Assembly (NCBI GenBank): GCA_001586965.3
Contig: LUCW03000254.1
Coordinates: 1-27,711, forward strand
DNA length: 27,711 nt
Direction: 5' to 3'
Source of the DNA: Sphaeroforma sirkka
Taxonomy: Eukaryota; Opisthokonta; Ichthyosporea; Ichthyophonida
Part shown: piece after piece, positions 8,961-17,389 of the stretch
Layout: each line of letters starts with the position of its first letter
Position numbering within the stretch: position 1 is the stretch's first letter
Notes under the pieces: model-generated
Seen by the model: only the letters and a program-made list of their open reading frames with translations
What the model was told of the DNA's origin: nothing
Databases searched by the model: none
Made by a program: the position numbers and the translations under genes

Positions 8961-9036
8961 CCAGCGGATACCCTAGCTTATGGGGGGGTGAAAACATACC
9001 AGCGGATACCCTAGCTTTTTGGGGGGTGAAAATATA
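8961..9036 (+). promoter_or_regulatory. Duplicated polypurine tract of E1
   Basis: Two tandem copies of about 38 bp, each reading ccagcggataccctagctt, then a G run (7 then 6), then TGAAAA. A G-rich purine tract immediately followed by TG is what primes plus-strand synthesis at the start of a 3' LTR. Both copies would place the LTR start at the TG, at 8989 or 9027. Confidence 0.55.
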
Positions 9037-9109
9037 CCAGCACAGCCGGGATGGTTCAAAAGACCAGTTTCAAGGCAAGAACTTACTCAGCAGAAGGATT
9101 TCATTAGTT
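9027..9109 (+). repeat. Possible start of E1 3' LTR (truncated)
   Basis: Sequence after the second polypurine tract, beginning TGAAAATATACCAGCACAG. It runs into a (TA)n microsatellite at 9110. No matching 5' copy was found in the window, so LTR identity rests only on position. Confidence 0.3.
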
Positions 9110-9134
9110 TATATATATATATATATATATATAT
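9110..9134. repeat. (TA)n microsatellite
   Basis: About 25 bp of alternating AT at the right end of E1. Confidence 0.95.
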
Positions 9135-9419
9135 TGTTTATTTACACTACTAGTTATATATGTTTAATTTTCAATAGTTTAAGAGGTCATTTATTTTTGA
9201 AGCTCTTCAATCACTGGTGACGCTTGAGCTTGAGGGGAGTGTGGTAAAAGTCCCCTTAAACCACTATCAGTGTGAAGTTAGAATTAATTTACAATTAATT
9301 CACACGAGGTGAATTATTTGTAGACCACGTAGACAATCAAATATAAGAATAAATACACCGCACTGAGCCTCAGGGAGACTCAGTAGGTTTTAGTATCGTA
9401 TTTGATGTGTTTACTACAC
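9135..9419. other. Gene-free spacer with overlapping hairpins
   Basis: No coding. It contains a 9-bp perfect inverted repeat GAATTAATT/AATTAATTC (9281-9301, 3-nt loop). A second inverted repeat AATTCAC/GTGAATT (9297-9315) shares its left arm bases with the first. Confidence 0.5.
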
Positions 9420-10048
9420 ATTTCATCCTTCAAACACATAACGTCTCGACATCGATCTCCGAGGAACTCGTGGGTTCCCTCGTGACTGTTTTATTTCCTA
9501 CACTAACATAAGTAGTGTGGATAGTCTATATACTCTAACACTACCAGCTGTCTTACTCTTCATCCCACAATAACATATGGTTGAGTGCCTCATTAGTCGG
9601 AGCCACTTCTTGTTCTACTCCTCGCCAGCTCTTGCTCCGGCCTAATGACGGCCTATCCGCAGGACCCTGTTGGGAACTTCCCTCATCGCTCCTCTTTTAC
9701 TCTTCTTACCCGTGATGTCCTTGTCATGTGCTGTTGCGGTTGTTGGAATATGCTTCTTGATCTAAGAACGATTGCTCGTTATTGCACTCCTAAACTAAGC
9801 TGCCGTCAACCACACCTTCTGTGCATACTGTTGAACCTCTCCGTTGACCTGATTTATCTGGAAGTTCTAGTGATTTGAGTGTGTTCGCATATCATTTTCA
9901 CAATTTAACCTTGTATTTACTTGCATCGTTCGTGTTATGTGCGCCCCCACCCTTATATGCTCCTAATAACTCACAGGTGCTTACTTGTGTCTCTGTATGC
10001 TTCCTAATATCCCATTCTGAAAACTTTTGTAAAATAATCTAGTATGCC
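9420..10048. repeat. Dispersed repeat R, copy 2 (R2)
   Basis: Same orientation as R1 (659-1334). It is shorter because it lacks R1's AT-rich insertions. Strong blocks of identity include catcccacaataacatatgg and ctaagctgccgtcaaccaca. Neither strand shows a conserved reading frame. Confidence 0.8.
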
Positions 10049-10606
10049 GCTGATTCTTTGCGTCATCGTACTAACCGAGTCGGTACTAACCATGTACATC
10101 TCCCATCTCTATTACCCTACTGTGGATCCTAAAGAACTTTCTTCTAACAACTTCTTAAATACAATTTAAGCTCATTAGCTTGCAATACGATTTGTACTTG
10201 TCTCACTGAAAACAACCTTCCTACCTGTACTCACACATGACTACTTATCTGTGGATTCTGACTGATTGTCTGATTTCGTCATTTGATCGTCGTGAGACTT
10301 TCCTTGTTGACCCTGGTTAATGTTCTGCTTGATTGGAATGTTCGCTCTTCGGGTTCACTCGTATTAGTAGATTCTTTCTTCATCCTCGTCGTCCACACGT
10401 CGTTAATCCAATCTAAATCGTTCAATTCAATCTAAATCGTTCGGATAATCTAAATCGTTCAATTTGATGCGACATTCTCTGTTCGCATTGTCTTTCAATT
10501 GTTATACTTATAACAAAAAAATATGTGCCAGCTACTGACTAATTCATATTCTGTAGCTTTCTCTGTAATTACTAATAAACTAACAACTTCTATGGTAAGT
10601 TAAAAA
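10049..10606. other. Gene-free flank of R2 with short tandem repeat
   Basis: Pyrimidine-rich noncoding sequence. At 10410-10465 the motif aatctaaatcgttc occurs three times at 17-20 bp spacing. A smaller repeat, gtactaacc, occurs twice at about 10068-10090. No gene is seen. This may be internal or LTR sequence of the unidentified R-containing element. Confidence 0.5.
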
Positions 10607-10855
10607 TGTAGTAAGTATACGCGAGATAACTGTATCTCAACGTTCTCCCTCCTCAGGGAGGGGGGACGTTGTTCATTTATTAATAATTATAAACAGTAAT
10701 CCTAAAATGACTGACTCTTAAATGAGTCATTAGTCATGTGCTGTAAAACCAGCAAAACCCTAAAACCCAGTTTATCAGATTATTCTGATAAACTGTAAAA
10801 CTTGTAATAAACCTAAAATAATCAAATAAATATAAGTACTTGTATTCTGACCACA
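10607..10855 (+). mobile_element. 249-bp hairpin-rich insertion, left copy
   Basis: Starts TGTAGTAAGTATACGCG and ends TATTCTGACCACA. The 12567-12814 copy is the same sequence inverted. The ends form an imperfect inverted repeat of about 14 bp. Four stem-loops lie inside: GAGATA/TATCTC (10623-10638), CAACGT-CTCCCT/AGGGAG-ACGTTG (10638-10671), ATGACT-GACTC/GAGTC-AGTCAT (10707-10737), and a perfect 12-bp stem CAGTTTATCAGA/TCTGATAAACTG (10768-10795). TG...CA ends allow a short LTR; stem-loops and inverted ends allow a MITE-like unit. Its flanks (aaaa left, gcgt right) do not match, so the locus was rearranged after insertion. Confidence 0.75.
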
Positions 10856-12566
10856 GCGTATATCTCTGGTTCGTGATACTCTGTTGGTTTCTGGACTAAA
10901 AACTCGAAAAGTATCAGAGGTGATTCGCTGGGGGTTAGCCATCACAATTCCACGGCGAGCACGTCTATCCCATTTGTTGCTTTTAGTCGTCTTCCTCCAT
11001 AAACATTTGCTGCCGAAAGTTTGAAAACGGTTATAGTTTGGTTTACGGCCAGTGAACCTTTCGATTGGCGTTGTCAGGTTCCTCTTACTCCCGACGTTGT
11101 TGTGAGCGTCTGTGACATGTTGGTATGCTTCACTCCAAAATTCATCACCTAATCCTGAGTTGTGCAGAGTCGGTCTAGCTCTTCCTAAATTAGTACGATG
11201 GCTCCGCTCAATTTTTCCATTGTGTTGTGGTGAGTCTTTTGGTGTTGATCGAATATCGTAGCCAAATCTTCGTAAGTTAGTCTCTACTTCCTTATCCACA
11301 ATTTTCGAGCCTCGGTCGAATTGTAAAATGGTTGCTTTTCGTCCACTTTGTACTGTTAAGTCGTCCAATGCTCCGAGTAAGGTGTCATATACTACAGGCG
11401 CTTTCTTGGTGGACAGAGGTTCGAATTTCTTAAAGTTGGAGCAATCGTCTATGAGAGTAAGACCATAGCAATTTCTTCCGATACTCCGTTTAAATTTTCC
11501 AATAAGGTCAATATAGAGTAAGTCCATTGGGTTTTGTGATGGGGCGTTCTTTCTGATTTTTCGTGTCCGACGTCTGACAAGTTTACCCAGGATACAAGAC
11601 TCGCAGTTTGCATGGCAGTTGATAGGTGGCAGGCCCTTGGGTAAGTGATCTGGATGTGCTAGTCGTTCATGCCAGCTGGCGGCGTAAGCAAATTCTTTTG
11701 AAAAAATTTCCAGGGGTACGATGTAAACGCCTTGCTTTTGCTCGCAATTATATACCAGGTGTAGGGGAGATTGTAAGAGGCAGACTGCGCTATCCATGTA
11801 GATTTTGTATCCTGCCTTGATTAATTGGGGGACACTGATTAAGTTGGTTTTTAGGGTTGGCCCATAAATAGCCCTTCCAGCGTCACTTAATTGCCCTGAA
11901 TGAGTTGCGATACCAATAGTCCCGTCAGCTAGATGTACGTTTGTGAAGTGACACTTTGCGTTTGATATCAACTCCAGATCGTTAATAATGTGGACTGAGG
12001 CTCCACTGTCTAGAGTCCCACTAGGTTCAGCCATTGTTATTTTGTCAGTCGTAGATGCTCTTTGGCCGAAAATTATCTCAGATTTTATAGCTTTGATAGG
12101 TGAAGAGATAACGTCCTCACTAAATTTATCGCTAAAACCTTCATCTTCTTCGGAGTCGCTGTCGGACAGCAGGTTGGGTAGGTCATCGTAGTCATCCTCA
12201 CTAGAGCTGTCGAGTAGAAGTCCCGCCGGTCCATCGTCTTCGTCCGAACTACAATTATTTAGAGTAAAATCTGATAGTTCTCTCTCGTCCGGCTCGATGT
12301 TAGTCTTAGTCACGAATCCGGGGCAATTTTCGGGGGTAGCCATGACGGCTTCTGGCATATCCTCATCTGACAATTCGATGTCAGATTCGACATAGTCGGC
12401 AATTGCTGAAAATGCTCTAACGCCTTCATCGTCACTACTAGAATTCTGCTCCTTATTCATATCCAAATTGGACGTTACTTTAGGATGTTTACGCATTTCT
12501 TCCCTGGAGTAGTATCCTCTTACGTTAGATACTATTCTATAAAATTCGTTACGTTTATCTTGATGA
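10856..12566 (-). pseudogene. pol: Copia-type protease and integrase (3'-truncated pol)
   Basis: Open from the insertion edge at 12566. The first ATG at 12496 is probably internal. Counting from it: residues 20-130 are a very acidic, S/D/E-rich spacer. Protease motif TLDSGAS is at 161-167 (D163). The GAG-pre-integrase finger is H276/H281 with C298/C301. The integrase core has D330 (LLYIDLIG), D393 (LQFDRGSK) and E430 (HNGKIERS). RDIR near 547 matches the block just before copia RT. Residues 548-573 come from the adjoining 249-bp insertion, so the stop at 10775 is not native. Protease and integrase catalytic residues look intact. Confidence 0.88.
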
Positions 12567-12814
12567 TGTGGTCAGAATACAAGTACTTAGATTTATTTGA
12601 TTAGTTTAGATTTATTACAAGTTTTGCAGCTTATCAGAATAATCTGATAAACTGGGTTTTAGGGTTTTGCTGGTTTTACAGCACATGACTAATGACTCAT
12701 TTAAGAGTCAGTCATTTTAGGATTACTGTTTATAATTACTAATAAATGAACAACGTCCCCCTCCCTGGGGAGGGAGAACGTTGAGATACAGTTATCTCGC
12801 GTATACTTACTACA
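12567..12814 (-). mobile_element. 248-bp hairpin-rich insertion, right copy, with TSD
   Basis: Inverted copy of 10607-10855, about 95% identical by eye. It is flanked by a 4-bp direct repeat ATGA at 12563-12566 and 12815-12818 (TCAT on the minus strand). Taking out the insertion plus one ATGA leaves the copia frame continuous, which is strong evidence that this is one discrete insertion. It keeps the four stem-loops, with a few mismatches in the stems. Confidence 0.85.
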
Positions 12815-12818
12815 ATGA

Positions 12819-13744
12819 TAGTTGGGTTTCTTCAACGGATCGTCGGCGCGTCGTGAGTAGGGTGTGGATTTCGGTACTGAATCGTCTTTGCGGTGGGGCT
12901 TGGACTCCTCAGTTCCTTTACGGTGATGGCGATCGTCGGAGTTATTTCCACGATTGTTAGAATATCGATTTTCATAAGGTTTGCGATACTCCCTGCGGTC
13001 AGAGTAAATGTGCGGTCTGGGTCTGCGATGCTTGGATCTGGATCGGTAGTCACGAGAAATGTGACATGGTTTGCTACAATTGAAGCACTTTTGTTCTGCT
13101 CTGGCAGAAAAGGCTCTCTCTCCTCCTCGAGTCTCTGTATTAGAGGTCGATGTTTGAATTTCCTCCATATCGAATTTTCGGAGATATTCGCAGAGCTCCT
13201 CGTAACTCATGACGTCAGTATCGACTGTATTGAGATGAGTCCTTGCAGCTTTAAAACGTTCATTGAGACCTTCTTTCAAGACGAATTTCAAGTCAATCTC
13301 AGACGGTGGAGCCTTGAGGTCCTCCAATTCCATTTTCTTCAAATTAATATCACCGATAAAAGCTTCCAAAGTTTCATTACTCTTCTGCGGTTTTGCCCAG
13401 AGCTCCTTTCTTAAGCGGCCGATACCTCCCTGGGTGTTGATCTTGAATTTGGTTTCCAATGCCTTGAAAAATGCGTAGGGTACTTTCATGATGTGGAGTA
13501 TCCCCTGTTGAAGTCTACGAGAGATCGTATGATAAGTTGACTCAGACGCGGCTCCACGGTCTTCTTGAGTAAACATTTCACGTTGAGTCTCATAGTAGTC
13601 ATCGGGTGGTGTAGCGGCCTCGATCAGTTGTAGGCGACCCTGTTTCATCAGGATCATATCCAATTTAGCTTTCCAATGGTTCCACTGGACCGGCTTATCC
13701 AGAATTAATAATTTAACCTTTGGTTTCAAATCGAAGCTTGTCAT
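12819..13744 (-). pseudogene. gag: Copia-type gag
   Basis: Starts at the ATG at 13744. The frame as read runs to 12701, but everything after 12814 is inserted sequence. The N-terminus has the copia gag pattern (LILDKPVQWNHWKAKLDMIL, residues 13-32). The zinc knuckle is C220-X2-C223-X4-H228, but the fourth ligand position (233) is tyrosine and the usual glycine before the histidine is cysteine, so the knuckle is degenerate. A basic R/H/K/Y-rich RNA-binding tail follows (residues 235-310). Gag forms the particle and packages element RNA. Confidence 0.82.
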
Positions 13745-13969
13745 TCTCAGAGTAGAGGTAAAACGGACCTGATAAGTTATTGTTCTCAGATATTAAAGTA
13801 TCTTAAAGTGTTTTAAGTTTTAAGTGAATAGTAGCGATTTATTTGATTTGAGTCCCTGCTTATATATGCATTGGACTCGTAATCCTTGAGCCATTAAAAA
13901 CCACCTCTTTAGGTGAAAAAGGTTCTCATTTAATCTACGATCCAATCCAAAGGCAGTGTCGCCCCGTCT
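13745..13969 (-). promoter_or_regulatory. Copia upstream region with TATA-like box
   Basis: On the minus strand, GCATATATAAGCAGGG (13870-13855) lies about 110 bp before the gag ATG. It is followed by an A/T-rich stretch and TTATCAGG near 13770, which weakly resembles a methionine-tRNA half-molecule primer site. This is where the 5' LTR end and primer site should be. No second LTR copy exists in the window to define it. Confidence 0.35.
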
Positions 13970-14233
13970 TCAACTGATCGTGGCTTCCATTGTGATCTTT
14001 GGCCATATACGTTTAGATTGTACTCCTCCAATATTTAGGGATGCCCTTATGCCCACCAGAGCTTTTCTATAATGTTGTTTCCGTACTCCTGGCACTTCGG
14101 CTCCGAGATTAATTTTCATCTGTAATATTTCTGTGTTCCTCTCTGAGTTTAGATTGTCTCCTTGGTTGATGCTGGGATAACCTTGTTGAGCCTCCGGTGT
14201 TTGACCATAGTTTTATCCTTGGTAAGCAATCAT
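13970..14233 (-). pseudogene. Small broken frame, unidentified
   Basis: 88-codon frame from the ATG at 14233 to the TGA at 13970, with one in-frame TAA at codon 7. The sequence reads as protein: a Q/N/G-rich start (NYGQTPEAQQGYPS) followed by a charged helical part (NTEILQMKINLGAEVPG) and a basic C-terminus with hydrophobics (ALVGIRASLNIGG). It sits between the truncated RT of E3 and the copia upstream region and belongs clearly to neither. It could be an exon or a piece of another element's gag. No family recognised. Confidence 0.3.
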
Positions 14234-14266
14234 GGTTTACTGTGATCAATAGTATTGGTGACTGTC

Positions 14267-14537
14267 TCAAGTAAACGAGATCATATGTTGTGAGCCCTCA
14301 TGAACTGGAAGGCGATGATATGCAGCTGATAAATCTAATGTGGTATAAAATCGCTTGCCGTTTAAGTTACTGATAATCTCATTAACCTTTGGTAACGTAA
14401 ACTGGTCTCCCGGAATAAGGGCGTTGATTTGTCGCAAATCCAAACACACCCGAACCTTAATGAGTTCACCTGATGGTGTAAATGATGGCACTGCTAGTAA
14501 CGGCAGGATACCACTGACGCCGACGTACGGCGCTTGG
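14267..14537 (-). pseudogene. pol: E3 reverse transcriptase, N-terminal fragment
   Basis: From about 14537 the frame reads the E1-like LPLLAVPSFTPSGELIKVRV, then LDLRQINALIPGDQF and TTLDLSAAYHRLP with the first catalytic aspartate. It ends at MISFT before the SAPFGL and YLDD boxes. A one-base change near 14575-14540 separates it from the gag-protease frame upstream. The sequence after 14270 has no RT similarity, so this is a deletion or recombination end. Confidence 0.85.
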
Positions 14538-16184
14538 TTACCAATTCATGTTCTCATTTATGTGCCTGTTGTGTGACGTGTGGTTTGTACTTGTCCGACA
14601 CAAAGTTCCGTGTTGTCGTCGAAGGCCCAACAGTTTATCTCGAGGTATAGGAAGGGACATTTCGCTGCCTGGTAGCGTACATCTAGCTTCATCCAAAGTA
14701 GTCTCGTTGGCATCTGAGTACTTCCATAGTCGTTGTCGTATATCCTCAGGCTCGGACAAGTCTGGTGCCATACGAATGTCTATCGGCTCGAGTAGTTCAT
14801 CCATAACATTGCGATTGATTTCCGGAGATGGTGTGGATAGTCCCGTGAGACCTAAGCCCAACTCGCCCATAAAATCCACTCCCAGAATTACATCAATGTT
14901 ATCGGGCAAATTCATAAGTTCAAACGTACAACCTGCAGCAGACTTTGTATCATACTGAAAATTCGTGGCGTTTGTCTTGCCGAGGCGCGGAGTGCGGAAA
15001 GCTTTATCCGCCAGGTATATGTAAATATCCTTAACTGGTGATGTAATAGACAGTTGCACCTTTGTTGCGGATGCCTGAGTAATAACGAAACGGTTCGCCC
15101 CCGTATCAATGAGTGTGTGCATCGCATGTCCGTTGACTTGTACCGTGACATATACACGATTGTCAGTATGGAAAAATGTGGCTTTTACTGCAAATATTCT
15201 TGTTGCTGTTCGACCAAACGTAACGCATATGTCTACCTCAGACACCCCAACATCTCCGTTTGAGCTCTGTTCCGCTTCCCAATCGGCGGGCCCTTGGTCA
15301 GCCTCCATCAACTCAACTTCACTGTCGACATACGACTCGTCGACCAAATCATGAATATGCATCACCTCACTCTCTCCTACCTCAGCTGGCGTCGGATCAG
15401 GCATCTGATCATCTCCATCCACGAGTTCAACTCGAGGGCGGAAGTTGTTACCCTGCGCCTGTTGTGTGCGCGCGGATGTTCTTCCAGCTGATATACCGTG
15501 CGGTGGCGCACCCCCAGGTTGTGTACGGCTGCCCGTGTTCGTTAAAGTCGGTGCTCGCAGTAATTCAGGGCAACGTGGTGCGTGTGTTGGGCCAGGAGGA
15601 AGATTTTGCTCACACGACCGACAACGAGCCCTAGGGTTCGATGATGGCGGCGCATGCGGATTAGCTCGTGTGTTGGCCTGCACACGCGTCAGTGTGCGTG
15701 AACGTAAACCCCTGGGGATTTGTAGCGGTCGGGAGAGGTTTGGCCGACGGTGCTCTTCCGCCTTGTCAATACTCAGCCGAAATACATCACGCATTTGTGC
15801 CGCGGAATGTTCTCGCCAGTTAGGGTGCATGCGAAGAGTGTCACGATAGTATGCACCCCCCACAGCTTGATTAATTAGGTTGAGCACACCATGATTGCGG
15901 TACACTTGTAGAGGATTCTCATACTGTCGCATCTCCATAAAATCGACTTTGCGTTCAAAATCCCGAAGTTGGGTCTCGAGTGACACCGAAGGATTTAACT
16001 TCATGCACGCCAACACATTCCTGTATGCGTTATCCTCCAGATCTTGTTCGTGTGTACGTACAATATAAGCAGTGGCGTCCTGGAACGACGTGGACTGCAA
16101 TTTTTGTTCGTTCTCCACAATAAAATCCAAAAGTGCCTTGGGTGCGCCTACTTTCTGTAGTGCCCTATGGAGGCTCATCTGCAT
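14538..16184 (-). CDS. gag-pro: E3 gag-protease fusion
   Basis: 548 codons. Residues 1-150 are helical gag. The zinc knuckle is C188-X2-C191-X9-H201-X3-C205. An acidic linker covers about 252-318. The protease has HTLIDTGANRFVIT with D360, YIYLADKAFRTPR, FELMNLP, and the VILGVDFMG motif near 432-440. The linker to RT (MDELLEPIDIR, PDLSEP) matches E1. Gag and protease are joined with no stop, unlike E1 and E2 as read. The last 25 or so residues, after GLRR, are out of frame because of an indel. The first ATG is probably internal, since gag sequence lies upstream in another frame. Confidence 0.85.
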   Translation of the reverse strand: MQMSLHRALQKVGAPKALLDFIVENEQKLQSTSFQDATAYIVRTHEQDLEDNAYRNVLACMKLNPSVSLETQLRDFERKVDFMEMRQYENPLQVYRNHGVLNLINQAVGGAYYRDTLRMHPNWREHSAAQMRDVFRLSIDKAEEHRRPNLSRPLQIPRGLRSRTLTRVQANTRANPHAPPSSNPRARCRSCEQNLPPGPTHAPRCPELLRAPTLTNTGSRTQPGGAPPHGISAGRTSARTQQAQGNNFRPRVELVDGDDQMPDPTPAEVGESEVMHIHDLVDESYVDSEVELMEADQGPADWEAEQSSNGDVGVSEVDICVTFGRTATRIFAVKATFFHTDNRVYVTVQVNGHAMHTLIDTGANRFVITQASATKVQLSITSPVKDIYIYLADKAFRTPRLGKTNATNFQYDTKSAAGCTFELMNLPDNIDVILGVDFMGELGLGLTGLSTPSPEINRNVMDELLEPIDIRMAPDLSEPEDIRQRLWKYSDANETTLDEARCTLPGSEMSLPIPRDKLLGLRRQHGTLCRTSTNHTSHNRHINENMNW

Positions 16185-16225
16185 ATGAATCGGGTCTAAT
16201 TTGTGAATTTTGCATTCTTATGCTA

Positions 16226-16834
16226 TTACAAAATGAACGCATGCAACTGTATCTTCTGCGGATTATCCAAATAATAACTGCCCTGTGGATTAGGTGGCCA
16301 TTCCTTGGGTGTCCGTTTATCGGCCGTTGTGGAGCAAGTCTTCAACGTCTCGTTAGATGTACTAATTAAGCCCTGCAACGCACGAGCGTCCTCAGTGCGT
16401 CTCTCAGCTTCTGCTTGCATCATACGTTGGGTGAGAAGGAATACCTGCGTTTTCATCTCTACCGCGATAAATTCATTAATGCACGCCTCCGTAGATGGTA
16501 ATATCTTACATCGTTTCACCTCCTGCGGGTCTTCTAGGTAGCGATCGTGGTGAGCAGGCAAGTGTTTGCGGTAGGCAAGCGTATCGATAGGTACATTGCC
16601 ATTATTCTGACAATTCTCCGTTCTTTCTTCGGGAGATCGTGGACGACGATGCTGTTGCAATTCATCCCTAAATAAATTCGCTGCCGCTCGACCGTGAGGC
16701 TGTTGGCGAGGAGATTTCATTACTCTGCAAAATGCCTCAAAGGATCGCTTCGCCGACGATGACAAATTTTGAGGGGTAGCCATGTCCAAATGTAGGTCCG
16801 CTGGGTCCAAAAAAATTCTACCAGGCAATTTCAC
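16226..16834 (-). pseudogene. gag: E3 gag, second segment
   Basis: 202 codons, charged and helical. It is in frame with the segment upstream across a TGA at about 16868. It includes a Q/R-rich part and a helical block (FIAVEMKTQVFLLTQRMMQA). It ends at two adjacent stops (16226 and just below), after which gag resumes in another frame at 16184. No domain name can be given; assignment to gag rests on position and frame continuity. Confidence 0.6.
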
Positions 16835-16855
16835 TAAAGTTTTCGAGTCCTGATA

Positions 16856-17385
16856 TCAATCCGGACCATTAGGCGGCATCTCATCAGGGGTTGAAATTGT
16901 TAGAGCTCGATTTTGAGCGTTTGTCAACAACTGCGATCTACGAGTATCATGGACATGATCGTTCGATGCCTGATACCAGTCCGGACCATTAGCCGGCATC
17001 TCATCAGGGGTCGGAATTGTCTGGGCTCGATTTTGAGCGTTTTTCAGCAACCGCTCTCTGCGCGTAACATGGACATTCTCGTAAAGAGCCGTTTGAGGTA
17101 CGGGCTTCGTGCGGCCAATTCTGCACTTCACCGGGCTAATTTGCTTCACGTTGTTAGCCCCGCTATCAGGTAACTGGTTGGTTGGTGACAACTCTGCTTG
17201 TGTGGGGTATTGAGGGGCCCAGTGGTGTTGCATTGTTGATTCGGCCTCAGACTCAGAAAAATCATCATCCACTGTCGCCTGGGCTGTGTCCTGGGGCATA
17301 CATGTGTCAATATTCAGCAGTGTCAATTCATGGAGTTGGCGGAGTTGCTCTTGATTTAGATTAATATTGTCCGAGATCGAGAAAA
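16856..17385 (-). pseudogene. gag: E3 gag, N-terminal segment with internal duplication
   Basis: The listed start is a TTG at 17326, but the frame is open and protein-like back to about 17385 (SISDNINLNQEQLRQLHEL), so the true N-terminus is lost at the junction with E2. It contains two tandem 40-residue units with the shared core NAQNRA-TI-TPDEMP-NGPD. The second copy reads TGA where the first has TGG (W), which ends the frame at 16866. Coding continues in frame after that TGA. Confidence 0.6.
16861..17100 (-). repeat. 120-bp tandem duplication in E3 gag
   Basis: Two units at exactly 120-bp spacing (16861 and 16981 both begin ccggaccatt on the plus strand). The first about 90 bp of each match closely, then they diverge. 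The length is a multiple of three, so the protein gains a 40-residue repeat. Confidence 0.85.
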
Positions 17386-17389
17386 TATT

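Larger units (their letters stand above)
2814..9109 (+). mobile_element. E1: Ty3/gypsy-type element with Dam-like domain and chromodomain
   Basis: A largely complete internal region in the order gag, zinc knuckle, protease, reverse transcriptase, RNase H, Dam-like domain, integrase, chromodomain. Protease-RT-RNase H-integrase order places it in Ty3/gypsy, and the C-terminal chromodomain places it among chromovirus-like elements. The reading frame changes at least eight times and there is an in-frame TAG between gag and protease, so as read the element is not functional. Many shifts lie at homopolymers. A possible primer-binding site lies at 2814 and duplicated polypurine tracts at 8980 and 9020. 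Both LTRs are missing or reduced to scraps. Confidence 0.85.
10856..13744 (-). mobile_element. Ty1/copia-type element, gag-protease-integrase only
   Basis: Minus-strand element with copia domain order (gag, protease, integrase). It breaks off at 10856 just after the integrase C-terminal motif that normally precedes RT. RT and RNase H are absent. A 248-bp insertion with a 4-bp target duplication splits it at 12567-12814. Gag and pol are in the same frame across that insertion once one target copy is discounted, so the ancestor had a single gag-pol frame. Confidence 0.85.
14267..17385 (-). mobile_element. E3: Ty3/gypsy-type element, truncated in RT
   Basis: Minus-strand relative of E1: same protease signature, same zinc-knuckle spacing, and the RT starts align block for block (LPLLAVP, SGEL, KVRVCLDLR, NALIP). 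Coding runs from about 17385 down to 14267, where it stops inside RT at MISFT. RNase H, integrase and both LTRs are missing. Its 5' end meets the truncated 5' end of E2 head to head at about 17380-17395. Confidence 0.85.

Noticed and set aside
13872-13892. Spliced-leader-like sequence ATGGCTCAAG on the minus strand (dinoflagellate/Perkinsus type)
   Set aside because: Only about nine bases match the 3' end of that leader and the rest differs. Too short to support a trans-splicing relic or a taxonomic call.
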